A model generated the notes under the pieces. It was not told the DNA's origin and searched no databases. It was given only the letters and a program-made list of their open reading frames with translations. Made by a program: the position numbers and the translations under genes. Shown one piece after another: positions 51,330 through 60,529 of a DNA stretch of 64,000 bases; the stretch's first letter is position 1, and each line of letters begins with the position of its first letter. Origin of the DNA: CBDDFQ01 sp965227035. GTDB lineage: Bacteria; Pseudomonadota; Gammaproteobacteria; Burkholderiales; Burkholderiaceae_C. The stretch is from the NCBI GenBank assembly GCA_965227035.1, contig OZ245724.1:372001-436000 (forward strand), written 5' to 3'.

Positions 51330-52304
51330 TCAGAACAGGTTGTCCTGATCCGAGAACAAACTCATGACAGACTCACCACGCGCAATACGCTGAATCGTTT
51401 CGGCGATCAGCGGCGCAACGGAGAGTTGCCTAATTTTTTGGCAGGCGACTGCGGATTCGCTCAACGGAATCGTGTTGGTCACGACGACTTCATCGAGCGC
51501 AGTTCCCTGCACGATGCGTTCGATTGCGGGACCCGAAAAGATCGGGTGGGTGCAATACGCATAAACCTTCTTGGCGCCGCGTTCCTTCAGAACCTCGGCT
51601 GCCTTCACCAATGTGCCGGCGGTGTCGATCATGTCGTCCATGATCACGCAGTTGCGACCGTCGATTTCACCAATGACATGCATCACTTCGCTCACGTTCG
51701 CGCGAGGACGGCGTTTGTCGATGATGGCCAGATCGCAATTGAGCTGTTTGGCCAGAGCACGTGCCCGAACCACACCGCCAACGTCGGGCGACACCACGAT
51801 CAGGTCTTCGTAATTCTTTTGGCGAAGATCGCCAAGAAGAACCGGCGACGCGTAAATGTTGTCGACCGGAATATCGAAGAAGCCCTGAATTTGGTCGGCG
51901 TGAAGATCCATTGTCAAAACACGCGCGACACCCACTGTCTGCAAAAGATCGGCAACCACTTTGGCCGAAATAGGCACTCGACTCGAACGCGGACGGCGAT
52001 CTTGTCGGGCATAGCCAAAATAGGGGATCACAGCGCTGATGCGCTCTGCCGATGCACGCTTGAGAGCATCGACCATGATCAACAATTCCATCAGGTTTTC
52101 GTTGGTGGGCGCGCAAGTCGACTGCACCACGAAAACGTCTCGAGCTCGAACGTTCTGATTAACTTCGACGGTGACTTCACCGTCGGAAAAACGACCCACT
52201 TTCGCTCCACCCAGGGAAATACCCAAGTTTTGCGCGATCTCTGCGGCAAGGCCAGGATTGGCGTTGCCGGTGAATACCATGAAATCCGGATGGTGAGCCT
52301 GCAT
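51330..52304 (-). CDS. prs: Ribose-phosphate pyrophosphokinase
   Basis: A 324-residue enzyme making PRPP from ribose 5-phosphate and ATP, feeding purine, pyrimidine, NAD, His and Trp synthesis. Conserved segments are FTGNANPGLAAEIAQNLG near the start, the flexible loop SARQDRRPRSSRVPISAK-like stretch with the catalytic basic residues, and the PRPP loop VIMDDMIDTAGTL. Usual length. Downstream of tRNA-Gln and upstream of rplY, the standard order in betaproteobacteria. Confidence 0.97.
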   Translation of the reverse strand: MQAHHPDFMVFTGNANPGLAAEIAQNLGISLGGAKVGRFSDGEVTVEVNQNVRARDVFVVQSTCAPTNENLMELLIMVDALKRASAERISAVIPYFGYARQDRRPRSSRVPISAKVVADLLQTVGVARVLTMDLHADQIQGFFDIPVDNIYASPVLLGDLRQKNYEDLIVVSPDVGGVVRARALAKQLNCDLAIIDKRRPRANVSEVMHVIGEIDGRNCVIMDDMIDTAGTLVKAAEVLKERGAKKVYAYCTHPIFSGPAIERIVQGTALDEVVVTNTIPLSESAVACQKIRQLSVAPLIAETIQRIARGESVMSLFSDQDNLF

Positions 52305-52351
52305 CGAGCGTCCCAGCGATCAAAAAAAGTAGCCTGTACGTTGTACGTATT

Positions 52352-52428
52352 TGGCAGGGGAAGAAGGATTCGAACCTTCGCATGCCGGAATCAAAATCCG
52401 GTGCCTTAACCAGCTTGGCGACTCCCCT
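52352..52428 (-). tRNA. tRNA-Gln (TTG anticodon)
   Basis: A 77-base tRNA on the minus strand with CCA encoded. The acceptor arm is AGGGGAG with TTCCCCT, the D stem GCC/GGC, the anticodon stem CCGGA/TCCGG around TTTTGAT with anticodon TTG, and the T-loop GTTCGAATC. It lies between ispE and prs, where it is conserved in betaproteobacteria. No integrase or duplicated 3' end lies beside it. Confidence 0.96.
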
Positions 52429-52463
52429 ACACGGGTCGATGACTGAAGACAGTCACCAACCGA

Positions 52464-53312
52464 TCAATCGTCGCTGGGTGCCCACCCAAAAAGAGGATGA
52501 ACATCCAAATTGCTGCAACGCCTCATCTGCCAGTCATCAGGACGAATGTCGGATAAAGGTTGCTGCTGTATTTTCGCAAATACTGCGCTTCCGGATCCTG
52601 TCATTCTGCCTTGCAAACCTTGCGATTGAAGCCACTCGATGGCAGTTTCAATGCTTGGGCACAGGGCCTGGGCGACTGGCTGCAGATCATTACTGCCGAA
52701 GCAGTAAGGGTTTGCAGCAAAGCCTGAAATTATAGCAGGCACAGAATCGCGTTTTAGGAGGGGAGACGCAAAAATTTCAGGAGTCGCAACGCCTTCTTTT
52801 GGCTTGATCACAACAAAGTCCGCGGGAGGCAGCGCAACGGGCGTGATCTTCTCGCCAATCCCCTCGACCCAAGCATTCTTGCCATACAGAAAGAACGGCA
52901 CATCGGCACCCAGCGTCAGCCCGATCCGGCAAAGCTCGTCCATCGGAACATTTGCATTCCACAGCCGGTTGAGCGCCAGTAGCGTCGATGCTGCATCGGA
53001 CGAGCCTCCGCCCATGCCGGCCTCGGACGGGATCTGCTTGCTGATGGCGATTCGGGCGCCCCTATTAATATGCGCCGCTTCCTGTAGCGCCTTGGCAGCG
53101 CGCATCACGAGATCGTTGGCGGGCAATGCCACGCCAAGATCTTCCCGCGTAATTTCACGGGAGTCGTTCACCTGCTCGAAGTGAAGCGTATCGGCCCAGT
53201 CGATCAGCATGAATGCCGATTGCAGCAGGTGATAGCCGTCCGCCCGGCGACCGACGATATGCAGGAAAAGATTGAGTTTGGCCGGTGCCAGAACGTCGTG
53301 CAGCGACTTCAT
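52464..53312 (-). CDS. ispE: 4-diphosphocytidyl-2-C-methyl-D-erythritol kinase
   Basis: A 282-residue GHMP kinase of the MEP pathway to isoprenoids. The N-terminal APAKLNLFLHIVGRRADGYHLL is a signature, the ATP-binding glycine loop is IPSEAGMGGGSSDAAST near residue 90, and the third motif is GRMTGSGSAVFA near 235. Usual length. It follows lolB after 24 bases and precedes tRNA-Gln. Confidence 0.97.
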   Translation of the reverse strand: MKSLHDVLAPAKLNLFLHIVGRRADGYHLLQSAFMLIDWADTLHFEQVNDSREITREDLGVALPANDLVMRAAKALQEAAHINRGARIAISKQIPSEAGMGGGSSDAASTLLALNRLWNANVPMDELCRIGLTLGADVPFFLYGKNAWVEGIGEKITPVALPPADFVVIKPKEGVATPEIFASPLLKRDSVPAIISGFAANPYCFGSNDLQPVAQALCPSIETAIEWLQSQGLQGRMTGSGSAVFAKIQQQPLSDIRPDDWQMRRCSNLDVHPLFGWAPSDD

Positions 53313-53336
53313 CTCACAGAGCTCGTTCGACCGGGA

Positions 53337-53840
53337 TCATTGCCTGTCCAGAACGAGCCGGAGTTCCGTGATCGGCGCCGGGATTTCGCGGCGCGCAAAC
53401 AGGCGATTGTTCTCCTTCAGATCGGATGTATCGACTGTCCAGCCCGCGATGGGCACGTCCCGGCCTTCCAGCCAATCGAAAAGGGCGTTGACCGGAACGC
53501 TGGTTCCCATTACCTGGACGATAAGTTCGTCCAGCGATGAGTACCGGCGAATGTCGCCATTCGATTTGAGCGTGGCTTGGCTGGGCGTCCAGTCGATGGA
53601 TCCGATAGCGCTGCCGAGGGGCGTAGACAGAAGCAGTTGCCCGGAAGACGGGTCGCCTCGCAGCTCGAATGTGGCCGAGAACGACTGGGCTTGCGGTCCT
53701 TCGACCTTGACTGCCATCCGTCCGCTCCAGACCTTGTCCGTTGCGTAGGTCGCAGCAGGTGGCGAGGGTTGAATCGAGGCGCAAGCCGCCAGAGTCATCA
53801 CGAGCGCAGCGATTGCCGCCCGTGATAGCAACTGAAACAT
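53337..53840 (-). CDS. lolB: Outer-membrane lipoprotein receptor LolB
   Basis: A 167-residue outer-membrane lipoprotein that accepts lipoproteins from LolA. The signal ends in the lipobox LAAC with Cys20. The mature part has WSGRMAVKVEGPQAQSFSATFELRGDPSSGQLLLSTPLG and a WL-containing loop FDWLEGRDVP, which is how LolB is recognised; sequence conservation in this family is otherwise low. ATG 53840 overlaps the stop of the upstream TPR gene (TGATG). Sits in the conserved TPR-lolB-ispE order. Confidence 0.92.
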   Translation of the reverse strand: MFQLLSRAAIAALVMTLAACASIQPSPPAATYATDKVWSGRMAVKVEGPQAQSFSATFELRGDPSSGQLLLSTPLGSAIGSIDWTPSQATLKSNGDIRRYSSLDELIVQVMGTSVPVNALFDWLEGRDVPIAGWTVDTSDLKENNRLFARREIPAPITELRLVLDRQ

Positions 53841-55666
53841 CAAGGCTTCACCTTGAGGCGTTTGAGGGTTTCGTTCAGCGTGTCGTTGTCGGGATTGAGT
53901 TGCAATCCTTCCCGAAAGTAAGCCGTGGCTTGCGTTTTATCTCCGATGGTCCAGAGCACTTCGCCCAGATGAGCCGCGATTTCGGCATCGGGGCGCGTCT
54001 TGAACGCTTGGGTGAGCAGGCGAACTGCCTCGGTGTTGTTACCCGCGCGGAATTCGACCCAAGCCAGGCTGTCTGTAATGAACGGATCGCCCGGAGTTAT
54101 TTGCAGCGCCTTGTTGATCAGGTCGCGAGCTTCTCCAAGACGAATGCCTCGCTCCGCGAAAGAGTAGCCGAGTGCGTTGTAGGCGTGCTGGTAGTCTGGC
54201 TTGAGCACCATGACCTGACGAAGCAGTTTTTCCATTTCGTCGTATTTCTTCAGACGATCCGCAGCCATCGCGAGGTTGTAGAGGAGTTCGGTGTCCTGCG
54301 GGGCTGCGGCAGATGCCTTCGCCAGAAAGTCATACGCTTCCTGATCCATCTTGTACTCACGCAACAACTCGACTTCATCGAGCACTTTGGCGCGTTCTTC
54401 CTCTGGCGTGGCTGCTGGAATGGCGCGGATCATGGCTCGCGCTTCGGGTATTTTTCCCTGGCGTGCAAGCAATGCCGCACGTCGGGTTTGAGCTGCGGTC
54501 CGAAGGCTGGGCGTGTCGATTTGATTGAGCCAGTTATTGGCCGCCGCGAAGTCCTTGCGCTTCTCAGCGAGCTGCGCGAGCGATACATAAGCTTGAGCCA
54601 TTGTTCGTTTTGCCTCGTCTGTCTGTGGCGCAGCTTTCATCAGCTCGACGTACTTCAGCAACGATCTTTCGGCTTCCGCCTCCTTGTTGTCCTGCAACTG
54701 GAGCGAGCCCAGCATGAGCCAGACCTCTGGAAGATCGGCCTTCTGGGTCGACACGGTCGTCAACTGCGCGCTTGCATCGGCGAAGCGTTGCGCCTGAAGA
54801 AGAGATCGAGCGTAGCCGAGACGAATTTCGAAGCCTGCCGGATTGGCGGCCAGATACTTCTTGACCAGCGCCTCGCCACCTTCCACCTTCAGATCCATCA
54901 AATCGAGGCCGAGAATGGCGGGACCTTGAGCGGCGGGTTCGGCGGCCTGCGCTTTTTCGCCGGCTGCGAGCGCTGCGGCGCTATCGCCCTGTGCCATGCG
55001 CATGCGGCCGATCGTGGTCCATGCAACGGCTGCGCTGTCGGTGCGCTGAACATAGGGCGCAAGCGCCCTTTCGACAATGTCTGCCGCCTGTTTTTTATCG
55101 GTCGCGCGGCTGTAGAGCCGAGGAATCGCGTTGATCGTGGGAAGGCGGTCTTCAGGAGTCGTGAGCGCGAGGGAGTCCTTCAGCGCGTCGAGCGTTTCGT
55201 CCGACTTGTTCAGTGCCAGAAGAATCTGAAGGATGTAGCGATTCGCTTCGCGCGACTGCGGATACTCCTGCTTCCAGGCGCGAGCCGCGCTGAACGCTGC
55301 ATCACCCGAGCGCGACTGCAGCGCAATTTCCACTGCGCGCTGGTACAGGCGCTGGTCCTTGGTCTTGCGAGCCGCGTCGAGAATCAGGTTGTAGCCGGTA
55401 CCCGGTTCGCCTTCGCGGGCGGTCATTTCTCCCAGCAACAGCTCGTAGAAAAGCTCGGCGTCGAGAGAAGAGGTGGACGGCGCGACTGGAGAAAGAATCT
55501 GAGCCGGCGAGTTATCGGCTGCGGGGGGCGCTATTGGCGGTTCCGCAGATTTGGGCCCGCTTTGCGCTACGGGCGATGCCGGAGCGTTGACTTGGGCTTG
55601 CACGGCTCCTGCGTAGGCGGCAGACAGGGCTATGACAAGGGTCAGAAGGCGGGTTGATCTAAGCAT
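53840..55666 (-). CDS. Secreted tetratricopeptide-repeat protein
   Basis: A 608-residue protein with a signal peptide (about 1-25, VQA cleavage), a Pro/Ala-rich linker, and helical repeats of the TPR type filling the rest. Clear units near the C-terminus include YQHAYNALGYSFAERGIRLGEARDLINKALQITPGD and DAEIAAHLGEVLWTIGDKTQATAYFREGLQLNPDN. It probably acts as a periplasmic scaffold; its position before lolB suggests a role in envelope assembly, but no partner is shown. ATG 55666 is chosen because the signal peptide starts there; a longer open frame reaches into the divergent mutM. No strong ribosome site is visible. Confidence 0.85.
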   Translation of the reverse strand: MLRSTRLLTLVIALSAAYAGAVQAQVNAPASPVAQSGPKSAEPPIAPPAADNSPAQILSPVAPSTSSLDAELFYELLLGEMTAREGEPGTGYNLILDAARKTKDQRLYQRAVEIALQSRSGDAAFSAARAWKQEYPQSREANRYILQILLALNKSDETLDALKDSLALTTPEDRLPTINAIPRLYSRATDKKQAADIVERALAPYVQRTDSAAVAWTTIGRMRMAQGDSAAALAAGEKAQAAEPAAQGPAILGLDLMDLKVEGGEALVKKYLAANPAGFEIRLGYARSLLQAQRFADASAQLTTVSTQKADLPEVWLMLGSLQLQDNKEAEAERSLLKYVELMKAAPQTDEAKRTMAQAYVSLAQLAEKRKDFAAANNWLNQIDTPSLRTAAQTRRAALLARQGKIPEARAMIRAIPAATPEEERAKVLDEVELLREYKMDQEAYDFLAKASAAAPQDTELLYNLAMAADRLKKYDEMEKLLRQVMVLKPDYQHAYNALGYSFAERGIRLGEARDLINKALQITPGDPFITDSLAWVEFRAGNNTEAVRLLTQAFKTRPDAEIAAHLGEVLWTIGDKTQATAYFREGLQLNPDNDTLNETLKRLKVKP

Positions 55667-55706
55667 CGAACCATAATAATCCAAGCTATTCAACTGTTTG
55701 TAACCC

Positions 55707-56522
55707 ATGCCGGAATTACCCGAAGTCGAAGTCACCCGCCGTAGTTTTGCCTCCCGCATCGAAGGTGCCGTGATCCGCTCCGCCTGGATGGGCAAGCCAC
55801 TGAGGTGGCCCCTAGGAATCGACGAATCGTTGTTGGTGGGCAGGCGCATATTGGCGGTTCGCCGGCGCGGCAAATACCTGCTTATCGATCTGAGCGACGG
55901 CTTGCTGCTTGTGCATCTGGGCATGTCAGGCAGTCTTACCTTCCTCGATTCGCAACCCACCCGCGGCAGCCACGATCACTTCGATATGGTCACCGACAAA
56001 GGCACGTTGCGGCTTCACGACCCTCGTCGATTCGGCGCAGTAGTTTTTGCGCCCTACGAGGATTCGGCAGAGGCGGTGAAGCTGCTCGGGCATCTCGGAG
56101 TAGAACCTTTGGATGACAGCTTCGAGGCGACGCTTTTCCACCAGGCACTCAAGAAGAGAAAGGCGCCGATCAAGCAGGTACTGCTGGCAGGCGATGTCGT
56201 GGTCGGCGTCGGAAACATTTACGCCTCGGAGGCGCTGTTTCTGGCGGAAATACATCCAGCCTTGTCGGCTCTGCGTATCAGTAAGCCGAGGGCGGCCAAG
56301 TTGCACGCCGCCATTCGCGATGTACTGGAACGGGCCGTCCTCAAAGGCGGTAGCACTCTGCGTGATTTTTCGAATGCACAGGGCGAAAGCGGGTACTTTC
56401 AGCTGGAAGCCATGGTGTACGACCGGGCGGGTGAGCCATGCGGGGTTTGCGGCACGCCGATCAGGCAGATCAAACAGGGTCAGCGATCGACGTATTTCTG
56501 TCCCACGTGCCAAAAACGCTGA
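55707..56522 (+). CDS. mutM: Formamidopyrimidine-DNA glycosylase
   Basis: A 271-residue base-excision enzyme removing 8-oxoguanine and FaPy lesions, with AP lyase activity. The catalytic N-terminus PELPEVEV has Pro2 and Glu3, Lys56 lies in RRRGKYLL, and the helix-two-turn-helix contains GVGNIYASEALF. A C-terminal zinc finger uses CGVC and CPTC. It is divergent from the TPR gene with a 40-base gap, and part of a mutM, GTPase, mutY row. Confidence 0.97.
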   Translation: MPELPEVEVTRRSFASRIEGAVIRSAWMGKPLRWPLGIDESLLVGRRILAVRRRGKYLLIDLSDGLLLVHLGMSGSLTFLDSQPTRGSHDHFDMVTDKGTLRLHDPRRFGAVVFAPYEDSAEAVKLLGHLGVEPLDDSFEATLFHQALKKRKAPIKQVLLAGDVVVGVGNIYASEALFLAEIHPALSALRISKPRAAKLHAAIRDVLERAVLKGGSTLRDFSNAQGESGYFQLEAMVYDRAGEPCGVCGTPIRQIKQGQRSTYFCPTCQKR

Positions 56523-56570
56523 GGGATTGTGGAGACTGGGTGATATATTGAAACTTACTCTGGAGTACAG

Positions 56571-58556
56571 GTGAGTACGTCTTTCAACGATCAATTCGAC
56601 CAGCACGGCAAGTGGCGCCGAGAGTTCGCGCTACGGCTCAAGCTGCTGTCCGAGTGGCTCAAGGGCCAGGACCTTTTGAATCCCGCCGTCGAGGAGCGCC
56701 TTCGCCGTCTCGAGACGCAAATGCGTTCGGACAAAGTCATGGTCGCATTCGTCGCGGAATTCTCGCGCGGCAAGTCGGAACTCATCAACGCGCTTTTCTT
56801 CTCGAACTTCGGCCGTCGCATCATGCCGGCCAGCGCAGGTCGCACCACGATGTGCCCGACCGAACTCGCATACGACCCCGAAGTCCCGCCGTGTCTTCGG
56901 CTGCTACCCATCGAAACTCGTCTTGCTCCTCAGGCATTGATGGAGTGGCGTGCGGCTCCGCAAAAATGGCAACGCATCGATCTGGACATCAACAATCCTT
57001 CGCAGCTCGCTGGCGCGCTGGAAAAGGTGTCCGAGGTCAAGCGAGTCACGACCGACGAAGCTCGGGCACTCGGCTTCTGGCACGAGGAAACACCTGACGA
57101 CAACCCGCCGGTCGACGACAAAGGAATGGTCGAAGTGCCGATGTGGCGTCATGCGCTGATCAACATCGCGCATCCGCTGCTCAAGCAGGGCCTGGTGATT
57201 CTCGACACGCCTGGCCTCAATGCCATCGGCGCCGAACCGGAACTCACGGTGAGCCTGATTCCGCAAGCGCATGCAGCGGTGTTCATCCTCGCTGCCGACA
57301 CCGGCGTCACCAAATCCGATCTGTCGATCTGGCGCGAGCATCTCGTGTCGGAAGACACCACAGCCGATTCCCGCCTCGTGGTGCTCAACAAGATCGACAC
57401 GTTGTGGGACGACCTCAGCACACCCGAACAGGTGGAAGGGCAGATCACTCGCCAATGCATCAGCTCCGCCCAGTTGCTCGGACTCCCGGTCGAACGCGTG
57501 ATTCCGGTTTCGGCGCAGAAGGCGCTGGTTGCCCGCATCAACAAAGACACCGAACTGTTCGATGCCAGCAATCTGGCAGCGCTCGAAACTGCGCTCGGCG
57601 ACGGCATGCTCGGATCGCGCCAGAGCATTCTTCGCTCGGCGGTGAACGTTGGCGTGACCGATCTTCGCGTGGAAGCGGGTCGGGTCATCACGATTCGTCG
57701 TCGCGACATTGCCGAGCAGGCGATGGAACTCAAAGGTCTGCGCGGAAAGAATTCGACAGTCATCAAGCACATGCGATCGCGCATCGAGCAGGAACAGGTC
57801 GAGTTCGATCTGGGCGGCTCCAAGATTCCGGCAGTGCGCGCAGTCCATAAAAAGCTGCTCGGCGAAGTCATGACTTTGCTGGCCACCACGACGCTCAAAA
57901 CCGAGCTTCAGGAATTGAATCGGGCCTTGATGCAGCCGGGTATCAAGCTCGGAGTCAAGCGTGCTTATTCGCAAAGCTTCGACAGATTGCGTGACGGCAT
58001 GAAGCGTGCGCAGGCGTTGGTGAATGAAATCCAGGCGATGCTGAACGGCATCTTCAGGCAGTTGAACGCCGAATACGGATTCACGCTTCAGGTGCCCAAA
58101 GAGCCCGACATCGCCCGAATGATTGCGGATCTTTCGCTGGTCGAGCGCAGTCATCAGCAGTACCTCGGAATCACGAATGCGTTCCGGCTTGCCCAACCCG
58201 AATTTTCGGAGCGACTGGTTCGTGCGCTGGGCACTCGCCTGCGAAACATCTACGAAGTCGCAAGCAGCGAAGTCGAGATGTGGAGCAAGTCGGCGGCTGC
58301 GCAACTCGATGCGCAACTGCGTGAACGCAAACGCAATTTCGGTCGGCGTATGGAAGCGATCGACCGGATTCAACAGGCCGCCACGGGCCTCGACGAACGC
58401 CTTTCGGAACTCGGCGCGCAAGATGCCCAACTGCTAGAACTCGAGTCGGAACTCAAAGAGTTGACCTCGCATCTGATCGAAGCGCCAGAGGTGGCGGCGG
58501 TCACCATCAAGAGCCCGCCCAAGCGCATCACCCGAGTCGACGTTCAGATAGCCTGA
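56571..58556 (+). CDS. Dynamin-like GTPase family protein
   Basis: A 661-residue large GTPase of the dynamin type. The P-loop is AEFSRGKS (62-69, where the first glycine is Ala), the switch I threonines RTT are at 91-93, G3 is DTPG at 212-215, and G4 is NKID at 273-276. After the GTPase domain come about 350 residues of predicted helices, including long charged coiled coils near 370-470 and 590-640, consistent with a stalk. No membrane segment is evident. GTG 56571 follows GGAG. The next start overlaps its stop (TGATG). It lies exactly between mutM and mutY; function unknown, membrane remodelling or DNA-damage-linked roles are both possible. Confidence 0.85.
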   Translation: MSTSFNDQFDQHGKWRREFALRLKLLSEWLKGQDLLNPAVEERLRRLETQMRSDKVMVAFVAEFSRGKSELINALFFSNFGRRIMPASAGRTTMCPTELAYDPEVPPCLRLLPIETRLAPQALMEWRAAPQKWQRIDLDINNPSQLAGALEKVSEVKRVTTDEARALGFWHEETPDDNPPVDDKGMVEVPMWRHALINIAHPLLKQGLVILDTPGLNAIGAEPELTVSLIPQAHAAVFILAADTGVTKSDLSIWREHLVSEDTTADSRLVVLNKIDTLWDDLSTPEQVEGQITRQCISSAQLLGLPVERVIPVSAQKALVARINKDTELFDASNLAALETALGDGMLGSRQSILRSAVNVGVTDLRVEAGRVITIRRRDIAEQAMELKGLRGKNSTVIKHMRSRIEQEQVEFDLGGSKIPAVRAVHKKLLGEVMTLLATTTLKTELQELNRALMQPGIKLGVKRAYSQSFDRLRDGMKRAQALVNEIQAMLNGIFRQLNAEYGFTLQVPKEPDIARMIADLSLVERSHQQYLGITNAFRLAQPEFSERLVRALGTRLRNIYEVASSEVEMWSKSAAAQLDAQLRERKRNFGRRMEAIDRIQQAATGLDERLSELGAQDAQLLELESELKELTSHLIEAPEVAAVTIKSPPKRITRVDVQIA

Positions 58557-59644
58557 TGGTTTCCTCATTGCCGAACGCGGCGCCGGATTTCGCGTCGCTC
58601 GTGATCGAGTGGCAAAAGACGCACGGACGCAATACCCTGCCTTGGCAGAACACGCAGGATCCGTATCGGGTGTGGCTATCGGAAATCATGCTGCAGCAGA
58701 CCCAGGTCGCAACCGTCCTCGACTACTACGCGCGGTTCCTCGACAAGTTCCCCGACGTCGCCGCGCTTGCCGCTGCGAGCGAAGACGAAGTTCTTGGACT
58801 GTGGAGCGGCCTCGGCTACTACAGCCGCGCGCGCAACATGCATCGATGCGCGCAGCAGGTGATGGCGCTCCATGGCGGCGTGTTTCCATCTAACGCCGAA
58901 GCACTTCAGACACTGCCCGGAATCGGTCGTTCCACCGCCGCCGCCGTCGCCTCGTTTTGCTACGCAGAGCGGGTGGCGATTCTTGACGGCAACGTGAAAC
59001 GCGTTCTCTCGCGCGTACTGAATTTCGATGCCGATCTCGCGGTGGCATCCAACGAGAAGAAGCTCTGGCTCGAAGCCACGCGTTTGTTGCCCGAAGACGA
59101 TCTGCCCGCCAACATGCCGCGCTACACGCAGGCCGTGATGGACTTGGGCGCGACGATCTGTACGACCCGAAATCCGAATTGCCTCTTGTGTCCTGTGTCT
59201 TCCATTTGCCTCGCGCGCAAGACGGGCGATCCGGTCCGCCTTCCTGTCAAGAGTCGAAAACTCAAGCGCAGCTCGCAATCGATCTGGCTGTTGTTCGCGA
59301 GTGCATCGCTGACGGGTGAGGGAGATCAGGTGCTTCTGGAACGACGGCCGGTGCCGGGCGTCTGGGCAGGGCTTTACTGTCTGCCGCTATTCGCGTCTCG
59401 CGAAGAATTGATCGACTCGATTCCGAAAAAACTTCAGTCGCGATTGATCGATGGCGATGCATTCACGCATGTGCTCACGCACAAAGATTTGCACCTGCAT
59501 CCCTTGCGCCTGGAACTCAGCGCGAAAGAATGGCAATCGATAACGTTGCGCGATTCCTGGAAATGGGTGCCTGCAAAAGACTGGCCAGCTCTCGGCCTGC
59601 CAGCACCGGTGCGCAAGCTTATGGATGGGGAAGTTTCGGCGTAG
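58556..59644 (+). CDS. mutY: A/G-specific adenine DNA glycosylase
   Basis: A 362-residue enzyme that removes adenine paired with 8-oxoguanine, completing the mutM repair pathway. The catalytic Glu is in SEIMLQQTQV, the HhH motif is LPGIGRSTAAAVASF, the second catalytic residue Asp is in LDGNVKRV, and four cysteines (CTTRNPNCLLCPVSSIC) bind [4Fe-4S]. A Nudix-like C-terminal domain (about 230-350) recognises the oxidised base. It starts in the GTPase stop codon and its end overlaps rapZ by 26 bases on the other strand. Confidence 0.97.
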   Translation: MVSSLPNAAPDFASLVIEWQKTHGRNTLPWQNTQDPYRVWLSEIMLQQTQVATVLDYYARFLDKFPDVAALAAASEDEVLGLWSGLGYYSRARNMHRCAQQVMALHGGVFPSNAEALQTLPGIGRSTAAAVASFCYAERVAILDGNVKRVLSRVLNFDADLAVASNEKKLWLEATRLLPEDDLPANMPRYTQAVMDLGATICTTRNPNCLLCPVSSICLARKTGDPVRLPVKSRKLKRSSQSIWLLFASASLTGEGDQVLLERRPVPGVWAGLYCLPLFASREELIDSIPKKLQSRLIDGDAFTHVLTHKDLHLHPLRLELSAKEWQSITLRDSWKWVPAKDWPALGLPAPVRKLMDGEVSA

Positions 59645-60527
59645 CCGACAGCGCATCGAGCTCGCGATGTCGCTTGAGCGTGAACCAGTTCGCCGCGAAA
59701 GCGCGCGATAGTTTCTCGACGAAATACACCGATCGATGCTGACCGCCAGTGCATCCGATGGCGACCGTCACGTAGCTTCGATGATCGCGCGCGAGCGAAT
59801 CGAGCCAGCTTGCAATGAACGACTCGATGCCGACGAACATGCGGTCGACATCGGGGTGTTGCACCAAGTAGTCGATGACCGGTTGGTCGCGCCCTGTGAG
59901 TTCGCGCAGCGACGGTTCGTAGTGCGGATTCGGCAGCATGCGAACGTCGAACACGAAGTCTGCATCTACCGGAATTCCGCGCTTGAACGCGAACGACTGA
60001 AACACCAGCGTGAGGTGACTCACAGGTGCGACCAGCACGTCTTTCACGTAGCCCTGCAACTGCGACGGCTTGATGATGCTGGAGTCGATGACATGCGCCT
60101 GATCGCGCAATTCTGCGAGCAGTTCGCGCTCGAGCTCGATGGCCTGGATCAACGCGCGACGCTGGTCCGGTTCTGCGCCATGAGACAAAGGATGGTTGCG
60201 ACGCGTCTCGGAATATCGGCGTACCAGAGTGTCGGTGGTGGCATCGAGGAACACTGTGGAAATCTTCACGCCTTCTGCACGAAGTTTCGCTAATTGCTGG
60301 GGGACAAGATGAAGCGACTTCGCGCTGCGAACGTCCATCGCGATGGCCAGTCGTTTCGCGTCATGCGTTTTCTCGAGCGCGATGAGTTGAAGGAACAACT
60401 CGGGCGGCAGGTTGTCGACGCAGTAATAGCCGGCGTCTTCCAGTGCATGCAGCGCCACCGATTTGCCCGAGCCGGACATACCGGTAATCAGCACGAGTTC
60501 CATGGGCGTCGAGGGAACCGCGCTCAT
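59619..60527 (-). CDS. rapZ: RNase adapter protein RapZ
   Basis: A 302-residue nucleotide-binding protein. In E. coli it binds sRNA GlmZ and guides RNase E. Walker A GMSGSGKS is at 16-23, a Walker B-like VFLDATTD follows, and the C-terminal domain has the conserved DVRMLPNPHYEPSLRELTGRD and IGCTGGQHRSVYF segments. ATG 60527 lies two bases after the recN stop, and an ATG at 60503 is an alternative start. No ptsN or hprK is beside it here; the upstream gene is recN. Its 3' end overlaps mutY. Confidence 0.95.
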   Translation of the reverse strand: MSAVPSTPMELVLITGMSGSGKSVALHALEDAGYYCVDNLPPELFLQLIALEKTHDAKRLAIAMDVRSAKSLHLVPQQLAKLRAEGVKISTVFLDATTDTLVRRYSETRRNHPLSHGAEPDQRRALIQAIELERELLAELRDQAHVIDSSIIKPSQLQGYVKDVLVAPVSHLTLVFQSFAFKRGIPVDADFVFDVRMLPNPHYEPSLRELTGRDQPVIDYLVQHPDVDRMFVGIESFIASWLDSLARDHRSYVTVAIGCTGGQHRSVYFVEKLSRAFAANWFTLKRHRELDALSATPKLPHP

Positions 60528-60529
60528 GA

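Noticed and set aside
52352..52428. tRNA-Gln as an integration site for a mobile element
   Set aside because: No integrase, no repeated 3' tRNA fragment, and both flanks are the conserved ispE and prs genes.
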